In this document: positions 49,812-57,662 of the stretch, piece by piece
Numbering within the stretch: position 1 is the first letter of the stretch
Layout of the letters: every line of letters starts with the position of its first letter
The notes under the pieces: model-generated
The model's database searches: none
Told to the model about the DNA's origin: nothing
Seen by the model: the letters and a program-made list of their open reading frames with translations, nothing else
Made by a program: the position numbers and the translations under genes
Source of the DNA: Citrobacter werkmanii NBRC 105721
GTDB lineage: Bacteria; Pseudomonadota; Gammaproteobacteria; Enterobacterales; Enterobacteriaceae
NCBI GenBank assembly: GCA_000759755.1
Contig: BBMW01000011.1
Location: forward strand, 310,001-374,000
Length of the DNA stretch: 64,000 nt
Direction: 5' to 3'

Positions 49812-50207
49812 TTATTTAGCAACTTTGCTAATCTGTTTCACGTCGATTTCAACGGAGTTCCAGTCTTTATCCACTTCGCCCTGGATCTCAACCACATCCT
49901 GCGGGGTTACGGTTACGCCGTTCCAGCGCTTATGGTCAATATCCACATTCACCGTGCCGGTCGCATCTTTAAACACATACAGATCGTCGGAAATACGCTC
50001 AACGATGTTCCCACGCAGGGTAACCCACGCGTCATCACGCAGCGATTTAGCACTTGCTACCGTCGTGATGCTGCCGTTCGGGCCGACAAACCCACCGCTT
50101 TGGCTTTGTGTGGTCGTCGTCGGCCCAGAGAAGCCGCCCTGCTGCGCTGCCAGAACAGGTGCGGAACACAGTGCCATTACGGCAACCATTGCAGCTAATT
50201 TTTTCAT
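49812..50207 (-). CDS. ygiW: Periplasmic OB-fold stress protein YgiW (VisP)
   Basis: A 131-residue BOF/OB-fold protein with a Sec signal peptide ([20 protein letters not shown], cut before AQQGGFSGP). In E. coli and Salmonella it is linked to peroxide and cadmium stress and to peptidoglycan binding, and is tied to QseBC. I chose ATG 50207 rather than 50213, because the GGGAGA ribosome binding site is then eight bases away rather than two. It is divergent from qseBC and shares a 151-base control region with a PmrA/QseB-type box. Confidence 0.94.
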   Translation of the reverse strand: MKKLAAMVAVMALCSAPVLAAQQGGFSGPTTTTQSQSGGFVGPNGSITTVASAKSLRDDAWVTLRGNIVERISDDLYVFKDATGTVNVDIDHKRWNGVTVTPQDVVEIQGEVDKDWNSVEIDVKQISKVAK

Positions 50208-50256
50208 CGTCATGTCTCCCTTTCATGTTGGTTTACGACTATTAAATAAGTTAATC

Positions 50257-50273
50257 CTTAACAACTTCTTAAG
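50257..50273. promoter_or_regulatory. PmrA/QseB-type box between ygiW and qseB
   Basis: CTTAAC-AACTT-CTTAAG is a near-perfect direct repeat of the PmrA half site (CTTAAG) with the standard five-base gap. QseB is a close PmrA relative and is known to regulate itself and ygiW in E. coli/Salmonella. The box could therefore serve QseB, PmrA or both. Confidence 0.75.
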
Positions 50274-50358
50274 GAAAAAAAAGATTCTTTTTTGCTGTAC
50301 AGATGCGGCGGCGACAAGGTTTACTGACGGTAAAGAGAGTTTTCGCAGGGAAGAATAT

Positions 50359-51018
50359 ATGCGCATTTTACTGGTTGAAGATGATACGTTGATTGGTGAT
50401 GGCCTTAAAACCGGTCTGAGTAAAATGGGTTTTAGCATCGACTGGTTTACCGAAGGACGTCAGGGGAAAGAAGCACTCTACAGTGCCCCGTATGATGCGG
50501 TAATCCTCGACCTGACGCTGCCAGGCATAGACGGACGAGACATCCTGCGCGAGTGGCGAGCCAACGGGAAGCAGGAACCGGTGCTGATTCTGACCGCCCG
50601 CGACGCACTGGCGGAACGCGTTGAAGGCTTACGTCTGGGCGCGGATGACTATCTGTGTAAGCCCTTCGCGTTGATCGAAGTTGCCGCCAGGCTGGAGGCG
50701 CTGGTGCGTCGTGCCAGCGGCCAGGCCAGCAACACATTGCGCCATGGCGAGGTGACGCTCGATCCCGGCGCGCTGGTCGCCACGGCGGCGGGCGAACCTT
50801 TGTCTCTTAAGCCCAAAGAGTTCGCGCTGTTGGAGCTGCTTATGCGCAACAAGGGCCGCGTCCTGCCCCGTAAACTGATTGAAGAAAAACTGTATACCTG
50901 GGACGAAAACGTCTCCAGCAATGCGGTTGAAGTACACGTCCATCACTTACGCCGTAAGCTCGGCAGCGACTTTATCCGTACCGTGCATGGCATTGGCTAC
51001 ACCCTGGGTGACGCATGA
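50359..51018 (+). CDS. qseB: Response regulator QseB
   Basis: A 219-residue OmpR/PhoB-class regulator. The receiver domain has acidic residues in [12 protein letters not shown], phospho-acceptor Asp51 in [11 protein letters not shown], and Lys in DDYLCKPFA. The winged-helix DNA-binding domain follows, with [16 protein letters not shown] and [13 protein letters not shown]. The start is ATG 50359 after agggaag. The frame is open far upstream, but only this start gives the receiver N-terminus. It overlaps qseC by four bases (ATGA). Confidence 0.97.
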   Translation: MRILLVEDDTLIGDGLKTGLSKMGFSIDWFTEGRQGKEALYSAPYDAVILDLTLPGIDGRDILREWRANGKQEPVLILTARDALAERVEGLRLGADDYLCKPFALIEVAARLEALVRRASGQASNTLRHGEVTLDPGALVATAAGEPLSLKPKEFALLELLMRNKGRVLPRKLIEEKLYTWDENVSSNAVEVHVHHLRRKLGSDFIRTVHGIGYTLGDA

Positions 51019-52364
51019 AATTCGCACAACGCCTCAGCCTGCGCGTCAGGCTAACGCTTATCTTCATGATTTTGGTTTTAGTGACCTGGCTGATTTCCAG
51101 CTTTGTCGCCTGGAAGCAAACCACCGATAACGTGAATGAGATGTTCGACACGCAGCAAATGCTGTTCGCCAAGCGTCTTGTCACGCTGGATCTTGATGAA
51201 CTCAAAGCCTCTGAACGTATCGCGCATACCCCGAAAAAATTCAAACATGGTCATATTGACGACGATGTACTGACCTTTGCGGCCTACACGCCAGAAGGGA
51301 AAATGGTTCTTCACGATGGCGACAATGGCCAGTACATTCCCTATAGCTATCGCCGGGAAGGTTTTGACGATGGCTATCTGAATGGCGACAACGATAAATG
51401 GCGTTTTGTGTGGCTGACTTCCGCAGATAAAAAGTATCGAATTGTTGTCGGCCAGGAATGGGAATATCGTGAAGATATGGCTTTAGCGATTGTGACAGCG
51501 CAATTGGTGCCGTGGTTGGTCGCTTTGCCACTGATGCTGTTAATCCTGATTGTGTTGTTAAGTCTTGAACTTAAACCCCTGAAAAAACTGGCGCAGGCGC
51601 TACGTTTACGCGACCCGGAATCAGAAGAACCGCTCAGTTTGAAAGGCATTCCTGGTGAGGTTCGCCCGCTGGTTGAATCACTCAACCAACTTTTCACCCG
51701 TATTCATACCACCATGGTACGTGAACGGCGCTTTACTTCAGATGCCGCTCACGAGCTGCGTAGTCCGTTGACGGCGCTGAAAGTGCAAACCGAAGTGGCA
51801 CAACTGTCTGACGATGACCCGCAGGCAAGGCAAAAAGCCTTAATGCAGATGCAGGCCGGGATCGATCGCGCCACGCGTCTGGTTGATCAGTTACTGACGC
51901 TTTCGCGCCTTGACTCCCTCGACAATCTTCAGGATGTGGCGGAAATCTCGCTGGAGGAGTTGCTGCAATCTGCGGTGATGGATATCTACCATTCGGCCCA
52001 GCAGGCGCATATTGACGTACGTTTGCAGATTAACGCGCATGGCATCACATGTACCGGGCAACCGCTGTTACTCAGCCTGATGGTGCGAAATCTGCTGGAT
52101 AATGCGATTCGCTATAGTCCCCGGGGAAGCATTGTGGAAGTGACGCTCAACGCCCGCAATTTTAGCGTCAAAGATAATGGTCCAGGTATTGCGCCGGAAG
52201 TTCTGATGCACATTGGAGAACGCTTTTATCGCCCACCAGGGCAAAGCGTGACCGGCAGCGGTCTGGGGTTGTCAATTGTCCGTCGCATCGCGTCCTTACA
52301 CAGAATGTCGGCCTCGTTTGGAAATGCTCCGGAAGGAGGGTTTGAAGCTAAGATCAGTTGGTAG
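51015..52364 (+). CDS. qseC: Sensor histidine kinase QseC
   Basis: A 449-residue membrane kinase. TM1 is near residues 13-32, a periplasmic sensory domain runs to about 158, TM2 is [20 protein letters not shown], and a HAMP-like linker follows. The H-box is [16 protein letters not shown], with N-box [15 protein letters not shown] and G boxes DNGPGIAP and [12 protein letters not shown]. In E. coli it is reported to respond to autoinducer-3 and catecholamines, and it controls QseB phosphorylation. It ends just before the converging accessory cassette. Confidence 0.97.
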   Translation: MKFAQRLSLRVRLTLIFMILVLVTWLISSFVAWKQTTDNVNEMFDTQQMLFAKRLVTLDLDELKASERIAHTPKKFKHGHIDDDVLTFAAYTPEGKMVLHDGDNGQYIPYSYRREGFDDGYLNGDNDKWRFVWLTSADKKYRIVVGQEWEYREDMALAIVTAQLVPWLVALPLMLLILIVLLSLELKPLKKLAQALRLRDPESEEPLSLKGIPGEVRPLVESLNQLFTRIHTTMVRERRFTSDAAHELRSPLTALKVQTEVAQLSDDDPQARQKALMQMQAGIDRATRLVDQLLTLSRLDSLDNLQDVAEISLEELLQSAVMDIYHSAQQAHIDVRLQINAHGITCTGQPLLLSLMVRNLLDNAIRYSPRGSIVEVTLNARNFSVKDNGPGIAPEVLMHIGERFYRPPGQSVTGSGLGLSIVRRIASLHRMSASFGNAPEGGFEAKISW

Positions 52365-52371
52365 GCCTAAA

Positions 52372-52704
52372 TCAGTGGCAATATAAATAACGCCCCCAAA
52401 AAAGCCACCAGCCAACGAAAAGGCAGGTGGCTACCGCGAGACAATATAACCAGAACTCAAACATTCTTCGGTCATAGAGTTTTCTGACTAGGATAATAAT
52501 AAGCGGCGTGAGCAGAAAAAATGCTGCAACGGCAGCCTGCAAACCGCGATTATCGTTTGAGACGACAGGTATACTACAAATTGAGTCATTCGGCTCAAGC
52601 ATCCAACTATATTTATTGAAGGCAAAAAATGTATCGGTTAACCAATACGCAAGGACTATATATAGAGACACTTCAAGTATAGATACTACTTTTCCTTTTA
52701 ACAT
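52372..52704 (-). CDS. ygiZ: Three-helix inner-membrane protein, YgiZ-like; proposed immunity protein
   Basis: A 110-residue protein with three membrane helices: about residues 7-26, 55-73 and 81-100. By the positive-inside rule (MLKGK at the N-terminus, RKLYDRR between TM2 and TM3) the roughly 26-residue loop with Cys42 faces the periplasm, as does the C-terminal CH end. ATG 52704 has gagag upstream; a TTG six bases earlier is possible. Position (between qseC and mdaB), strand and size match E. coli ygiZ as I remember it, possibly the DUF2645 group. It directly follows the lysozyme-like gene, so I infer it protects the periplasm against that product. Confidence 0.6.
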   Translation of the reverse strand: MLKGKVVSILEVSLYIVLAYWLTDTFFAFNKYSWMLEPNDSICSIPVVSNDNRGLQAAVAAFFLLTPLIIILVRKLYDRRMFEFWLYCLAVATCLFVGWWLFWGRYLYCH

Positions 52705-52710
52705 ATACAA

Positions 52711-53421
52711 TTACTCTCTAAGTAATGCTCTGATATGTTCTCTTATTTCCAGCAATCTCATACCATAGGATATATAGTTATAGTCTTCCGTACCTCGTTT
52801 GGGTACATTACTTATTAATTGGGTGAAATCTTCTAAACGTCTTTGAACTCCCCGATTATACCTCACACCCGCCATTATGTATTGCTCATCGGTCATATAA
52901 AGTGTTGCTACATCAGGATAATCATAGAGAATGAGATCTCTCAAATAATTTGCTGTTACGCGCAAGTTAAAGTCATCCTCCATGAGACAAGTTGCTAACT
53001 CCAACTGATCCCTGGTAGTAAGCTCCGAAGGATCCAGGCCAAGTGTAACAGCCGCAACGCGTATTTGTGCAGCTACAGAACCAAATGATGTTTTATCTGC
53101 AGGTTTGCTCCCCCACCCAATCATCCTTTTAACCTCAAACACCTGAAATTTAAAATTTTCAGGCATTCCTCCTGATTCAATCCATGCTACTGCGCCAAGC
53201 AGGTCGGAGCGTATCCCCGCAGCGTTAGCATGTTTAATGATTTTATCTCTGTTGTATTGCACATATGCATCTTTATAGGCATTCAAATAAAATGCTCCTG
53301 AAAATCCACGGGCATCATTTTTGCCTAACTTCCAAAACAAAACATCAATTTCATCCCATTTCCGGAATTTTGTCTGTGGGATGGTACAGAAACGGTTCCT
53401 CAGCATAAAATCGCTTTTCAT
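52711..53421 (-). CDS. Putative T6SS effector with lysozyme/transglycosylase-like domain
   Basis: A 236-residue protein with no signal peptide. The central part resembles the lysozyme/SLT fold: a glutamate (Glu82) in LLGAVAWIESGGMP, at the place of the SLT catalytic ESS motif, and near the C-terminus AGVRYNRGVQRRL, like the SLT AYNGG motif. In between are helices (SVAAQIRVAAVTLGL and VTANYLRDLI) as in SLT domains. It starts two bases after the hcp stop (TAA-CG-ATG), so it is translationally coupled to a secretion tube protein, and the next gene encodes a membrane protein. Enzyme class and secretion are inferred; a structural homologue with another activity is possible. The DNA is visibly AT-rich. 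Confidence 0.6.
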   Translation of the reverse strand: MKSDFMLRNRFCTIPQTKFRKWDEIDVLFWKLGKNDARGFSGAFYLNAYKDAYVQYNRDKIIKHANAAGIRSDLLGAVAWIESGGMPENFKFQVFEVKRMIGWGSKPADKTSFGSVAAQIRVAAVTLGLDPSELTTRDQLELATCLMEDDFNLRVTANYLRDLILYDYPDVATLYMTDEQYIMAGVRYNRGVQRRLEDFTQLISNVPKRGTEDYNYISYGMRLLEIREHIRALLRE

Positions 53422-53423
53422 CG

Positions 53424-53903
53424 TTAGAAAATCCTTTCTTCCCAGAAGCTATATGACTCAGTGCCGGCTATAAGATGTTTCCACGTTATATTTTTATAGC
53501 TCAGCATAATGACTTCCTCTGGCTGATTACCTGCATGTGTTAACACATGAGGATAGCAGGATGAAATGTTAGACAAATAAGCATCCTGTAACTCAATAGA
53601 GTAAAACCGTTCAATACCACCACCAGAAATTGTTCTATAAAAGTCAAATAAAACCGATAATTTTTCATTTTCAGAAATCGCGGCATTTAACAAAGGTGAT
53701 GACTTATCTATTGGCTTATAAAATTTCACAGGATGATGTAAAACATTATGCTCTCGACTCATGGAATGGTCGAATTGCAGGACAAAAATTTCATCAACGT
53801 GGTTTAGTTGATATTTATTACCAATAGAAGCAGATGTTCCACAATCAGCAGAAATCATGCCCTGCTTTTCACCGATAACTGTCGCATATATAATATTGGC
53901 CAT
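53424..53903 (-). CDS. hcp: Orphan Hcp, type VI secretion tube/chaperone protein
   Basis: A 159-residue Hcp-family protein, normal length for a tube subunit without toxin extension. Recognisable sequence: MANIIYATVIGEKQGMIS, SIGNKYQLNHVDEIFVLQF, HHPVKFYKPIDKSSPLL, and the end SYKNITWKHLIAGTESYSFW. Hexameric Hcp rings form the T6SS inner tube and bind small effectors in their lumen. No other T6SS gene lies in this window, so it is an orphan copy that would rely on an apparatus elsewhere. It heads the cassette hcp-effector-immunity on the minus strand, with aaaggg as ribosome binding site. Confidence 0.9.
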   Translation of the reverse strand: MANIIYATVIGEKQGMISADCGTSASIGNKYQLNHVDEIFVLQFDHSMSREHNVLHHPVKFYKPIDKSSPLLNAAISENEKLSVLFDFYRTISGGGIERFYSIELQDAYLSNISSCYPHVLTHAGNQPEEVIMLSYKNITWKHLIAGTESYSFWEERIF

Positions 53904-54149
53904 TATAAAACCCTTTATATTGGTGTTTTGAATAACTCAGCTACAGACAGTTTATTCCTTCACTGTGATAAAAAATCACTCCATTTATCAGTTACAGAAA
54001 ATTCAGAATTCATTTACACACTTTACGTAATTTCTCCACGACACCCAACTATTGCTATAAATGCAAAAGACTTTGCACATTTTGCTAATTTCACCGTACC
54101 GCTCATCAGCGTAGAATCGGCCTCAAACGTTATTCTTTGAGGACACAAA

Positions 54150-54731
54150 ATGAGCAACATCCTGATTATCAACGGTGCGAAAAAATTCGGCCATTCTAAT
54201 GGGCAATTGAATGACACCCTGACCGAGGTCGCGGACGGTATCCTGCGCGACCTCGGGCATGATGTTAGAGTCGTACGCGCTGACAGCGATTATGACGTTC
54301 AAACAGAAGTGCAGAACTTCGTCTGGGCCGATGCGGTTATCTGGCAAATGCCTGGCTGGTGGATGGGCGCACCGTGGACCGTGAAAAAATACATCGATGA
54401 CGTGTTTACCGCAGGTCACGGTACGCTGTATGCCAGCGATGGCCGTACACGTTCAGATGCCTCTAAAAAATACGGTTCCGGCGGGCTGATTCAGGGCAAA
54501 AAATACATGTTGTCTCTGACCTGGAACGCGCCGATGGAAGCCTTCACGGAAAAAGATCAGTTCTTCCATGGCGTTGGCGTTGATGGCGTTTATCTCCCGT
54601 TCCATAAAGCAAACCAGTTCCTGGGAATGGAAGCGCTGCCGACCTTTATCACCAATGACGTGATTAAAATGCCGGACGTCCCGCGTTATATCGCAGAATA
54701 TCGCAAGCATCTGAACGAAATTTTTGGTTAA
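54150..54731 (+). CDS. mdaB: NADPH:quinone oxidoreductase MdaB
   Basis: A 193-residue FAD flavodoxin-fold quinone reductase that reduces quinones by two electrons and protects against oxidative stress. Recognisable blocks: ILIINGAKKFGHSNGQLN, VIWQMPGWWMGAPWTVKKYI and SLTWNAPMEAFTEKDQFFHG. It is divergent from hcp over 246 AT-rich bases in which I could not place a clear promoter. It is likely transcribed with ygiN, 30 bases downstream. Confidence 0.96.
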   Translation: MSNILIINGAKKFGHSNGQLNDTLTEVADGILRDLGHDVRVVRADSDYDVQTEVQNFVWADAVIWQMPGWWMGAPWTVKKYIDDVFTAGHGTLYASDGRTRSDASKKYGSGGLIQGKKYMLSLTWNAPMEAFTEKDQFFHGVGVDGVYLPFHKANQFLGMEALPTFITNDVIKMPDVPRYIAEYRKHLNEIFG

Positions 54732-54761
54732 CTGGTAACCTGGAATTAGAAGGAGTTAACC

Positions 54762-55076
54762 ATGCTTACCGTTATTGCAGAAATCCGTACACGTCCAGGT
54801 CAACATCATCGCCAGGCGGTACTGGATCAGTTCGCTAAAATCGTTCCGACCGTACTGAAAGAAGAAGGCTGCCACGGCTACGCGCCGATGGTCGATCATG
54901 CTGCTGGCGTCAGTTTTCAGACCACGGCCCCGGACTCAATCGTGATGATTGAACAGTGGGAAAGCATTGCGCATCTTGAAGCGCATTTGCAGACACCGCA
55001 CATGAAAGCCTATAGCGAAGCCGTGAAAGGTGATGTGCTGGAGATGAATATTCGTATTCTGGAATCTGGCATTTAA
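54762..55076 (+). CDS. ygiN: Quinol monooxygenase YgiN
   Basis: A 104-residue antibiotic-biosynthesis-monooxygenase (ABM) domain protein, a dimeric ferredoxin-like barrel. It starts MLTVIAEIRTRPGQHHRQA and ends GDVLEMNIRILESGI. In E. coli YgiN oxidises menadiol and may form a quinone redox cycle with MdaB, its upstream neighbour. Preceded by agaaggag. Confidence 0.96.
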   Translation: MLTVIAEIRTRPGQHHRQAVLDQFAKIVPTVLKEEGCHGYAPMVDHAAGVSFQTTAPDSIVMIEQWESIAHLEAHLQTPHMKAYSEAVKGDVLEMNIRILESGI

Positions 55077-55088
55077 GATTGTCGATTT

Positions 55089-55166
55089 GCCGGATAACGC
55101 CACAAACAGACGTATCCGGCTTATACAGCAATCTCCAGGCCCGGTAAGCGCAGCGCCACCGGGCAT
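55089..55166. repeat. BIME between ygiN and the GH88 gene
   Basis: Unit one is tgccggataacgcc...cgtatccggct; unit two is gcccggtaagcgcagcgccaccgggc. It is a mixed pair of REP types between converging genes. Confidence 0.85.
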
Positions 55167-55169
55167 TCT

Positions 55170-56360
55170 TTACCAGTAAAGCTTCCAGCTCTGAGTGAAG
55201 CGCATTAACGCTTCAACGTAGAAATAATCCCCCCAACTTGCGCACTCATCGACCCCTTTGTTGCTCGACAGGTGATACACCGAGTGTTTCAGTAGTCCGT
55301 TCCCCAGCTCATCTTTGCCCATCAGATAGTGCCTGGTCAGCGAAGACATGATCCCCATCGCCCACTGCTGATAGCGCTCGCGATCCGGATCGGTCACCGG
55401 CAGGTGTTTAATCAGCTCCAGCAGACCGCAGACGGCAATCGCTGCCGAAGATGAATCGCGCAGCGCAACGGTTCCGACTAATGCCAGATCCCAATGGCAA
55501 ACGGCATCTTCCGGCAAACGATTAAGAAAGTAGTTGGCCAGCTTTTTCGACAGCTGCACCATCTGGGTATCACCGGTGTAGATATAGCTCAGCAGAAAAC
55601 CATAAATTCCCCACGCCTGCCCACGCGACCAGCAAGAATCGTCGGCATAGCCCTGCTGAGTATTACCGTAACGCGGCTCGCCGGTTTGCACGTCCATATA
55701 GTAGGTGTGGAAGGTCGAGGCATCCTGGCGGATCAGGTATTTGGCTGCCTGCGCAACGTGCGCTTTGGCGGCATTCGCAAAACGCGGATCGCCCGTTTGC
55801 TCGCTTGCCCAGTACAACAGCGGCAGATTCATATTACAGTCGATAATCATCCTCCCGGCCTGCTCGGGATCGCGAAGATCGCCCCATGCCTGGATGATCT
55901 GCGCCTTTTCATGAAAACGCTCCAACAGCGCTTCTGCCGCCATCAGGGAAAACCCTCGCGCATCACGATTACCCGTCAATCGCCAGGCCGCCACGCAGGA
56001 AAGCGTGTAGAGGAATCCCAGGTCGTGGGTGTTAGTATCGTGGCGTCCGGCAATACGCAAGCCAAACGAACGCACATGTTTCTCCGCCATCTCACGAAAT
56101 TTGCTCTCACCACTCATTTCCCACGCCAGCCATAACTGCCCGGTCCAGAAGCTGGTCGTCCATTCCACATTATCTGTCAGCGGGTAATAACCTTGCACAC
56201 AGGTTTCGGCAGGAAATTGTTCACCGAATTCCGTTAAATGACGGCTAATCAATTCGAGGACATGTTCTCGAGCGCTACTCATTTGATCCTGAAAGCTACC
56301 GGGATTAACCGGGCTGCCAGGAAATACGCGCAACGATTCCTCAACGATATGATTTAACAT
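55170..56360 (-). CDS. Unsaturated glucuronyl hydrolase (GH88)
   Basis: A 396-residue cytoplasmic (alpha/alpha)6-barrel enzyme of family GH88/GH105, which removes delta-4,5-unsaturated uronic acid from the non-reducing end of oligosaccharides by hydrating the vinyl ether. Candidate catalytic aspartates are in NTHDLGFLYTLS and MIIDCNMNLPLLYWAS. Further active-site sequence is DDSCWSRGQAWGIYGF, and there is no signal peptide. It is the last gene of a three-gene operon with a LacY-type symporter and a DUF2264 protein. Substrate could come from hyaluronan/chondroitin, ulvan-, gellan- or pectin-like polymers cut by a lyase. Confidence 0.85.
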   Translation of the reverse strand: MLNHIVEESLRVFPGSPVNPGSFQDQMSSAREHVLELISRHLTEFGEQFPAETCVQGYYPLTDNVEWTTSFWTGQLWLAWEMSGESKFREMAEKHVRSFGLRIAGRHDTNTHDLGFLYTLSCVAAWRLTGNRDARGFSLMAAEALLERFHEKAQIIQAWGDLRDPEQAGRMIIDCNMNLPLLYWASEQTGDPRFANAAKAHVAQAAKYLIRQDASTFHTYYMDVQTGEPRYGNTQQGYADDSCWSRGQAWGIYGFLLSYIYTGDTQMVQLSKKLANYFLNRLPEDAVCHWDLALVGTVALRDSSSAAIAVCGLLELIKHLPVTDPDRERYQQWAMGIMSSLTRHYLMGKDELGNGLLKHSVYHLSSNKGVDECASWGDYFYVEALMRFTQSWKLYW

Positions 56361-56383
56361 ATTTCGGTTCCTTCTTACGTAAA

Positions 56384-57652
56384 TTATTTTGCAGGATTAT
56401 TCTCAGCAATATCGAGAGCGATATTTTTGCCTCGTTTGCTCTGACAGGCAGATAAAGTAAATGCTGATATCAATGTAAAGATCAGCGCCACAATGCCCAT
56501 AATGATATATGTCTTCTCAAAACCGATCCGGTCATACATTAATCCAGCAGGTGATGAAACTACCACGTTACCGACATACAGCATGGCCTGATAACCCAGT
56601 AAATACATGGTCGCATTTACCCGTTTATCAAAATGCTCGGCAATATATTTAAAGACGGAAACCAGTAATAAACAGATCTCCAGACCGTATAGCGGTTTCA
56701 GCACAGAAATGAGCAGATGAGAGTCGCACAGACCGGAGATAACCAACCGTGCGCCCACCAGCAGCCCAACAATCAGCAGGCCACGCTTCGCGCCAACATA
56801 ATTGACGAATAACGGGATGACCATGTACATGACAAATTCCATTCCCGACTGCACGGTCCCCAGATAGCCAAACACGGCGTTCCCTTCATGCACATCCGAG
56901 AAGAAAGTGACGAAGTAGCGGGAGAACTGCTGCTCAGCGATGAACATCATCCACGCTACGCCCGCAACATACAGGCAGAATGCCCAGAATTTGCGATTGC
57001 GCAGCAGGGCGTACACATCCGCCGGGGCGATTTTCTCTTTGGTTAACACCTGCGAGGCGTTGGCCGCATTGACATTGACTTTCAGACTCAGCAGAACAAC
57101 CAGCATCACCACCGACGCCACGCTGCCGAGCATAAAGTTATAGGCCGGAGAGAGGTTAAATAGCAGGCCAGAGAACGATGACGCCACTGCCCAGCCAAGT
57201 GACCCCCACATGCGGATTTGCCCAAACTCCATGCCGTTCAGGCGGCTGTAGCGATCGGAATACGATTCACAGGCAGCCACCCCGGCATACCACGCAAAGC
57301 TTAAGTAAATCGCGCCAACGATAATGCCCAGCATTGTATTGGACAGTAATAATGGCTGATAGACATAAATAAAAAAGGGTGCCATTAATGCAGACATCGC
57401 CACGACAAAATAGAGCAAATATTTACTCATACCTATTTTATCGAGAATATATCCATAAATAGGTTTCAGAATAACCGAAAAAATACCATTCACGGCAAAT
57501 ACGGTGCCGATCACCGTACCACTCAATTGCGCTTTTTGCCCTAACCAGATAGCCAGCAGTCCAATACTTGCAGACCACGTAAAGAAATAGAGGAATATAA
57601 AACCACTTATTTTATAATATTCAGTCCGATTTCCCATTGAACTATTTTTCAT
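56384..57652 (-). CDS. LacY-type oligosaccharide:H+ symporter (MFS)
   Basis: A 422-residue 12-helix transporter clearly homologous to LacY (MGLR-like loop replaced by IGMSKYLLYFVVAMSALMAP; GQIRMWGSLGWA; GFEKTYIIMGIVALIFTLIS). By hand alignment it keeps LacY Glu126, Arg144, Arg302 and Glu325 but changes Glu269 to Ser and His322 to Tyr. The proton site is thus partly conserved while sugar recognition differs. Start at 57652 (MKNSSMGNRTEYYK) with gaggatgg upstream; a much longer in-frame start would overlap the previous gene. It probably imports the uronic-acid disaccharide used by the flanking enzymes. Confidence 0.85.
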   Translation of the reverse strand: MKNSSMGNRTEYYKISGFIFLYFFTWSASIGLLAIWLGQKAQLSGTVIGTVFAVNGIFSVILKPIYGYILDKIGMSKYLLYFVVAMSALMAPFFIYVYQPLLLSNTMLGIIVGAIYLSFAWYAGVAACESYSDRYSRLNGMEFGQIRMWGSLGWAVASSFSGLLFNLSPAYNFMLGSVASVVMLVVLLSLKVNVNAANASQVLTKEKIAPADVYALLRNRKFWAFCLYVAGVAWMMFIAEQQFSRYFVTFFSDVHEGNAVFGYLGTVQSGMEFVMYMVIPLFVNYVGAKRGLLIVGLLVGARLVISGLCDSHLLISVLKPLYGLEICLLLVSVFKYIAEHFDKRVNATMYLLGYQAMLYVGNVVVSSPAGLMYDRIGFEKTYIIMGIVALIFTLISAFTLSACQSKRGKNIALDIAENNPAK

Positions 57653-57662
57653 ACCATCCTCG

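Noticed and set aside
49699-50358. A 660-base open frame continuing upstream of and in frame with qseB, antisense to ygiW
   Set aside because: It lies on the antisense of ygiW, has no receiver-like sequence or good ribosome binding site at its start, and the qseB ATG at 50359 gives the exact family N-terminus. It is a chance open frame.
53808-54140. A 110-codon frame on the plus strand between hcp and mdaB
   Set aside because: It overlaps the hcp start on the opposite strand, has unlikely composition, and no ribosome binding site; probably accidental in AT-rich intergenic DNA.
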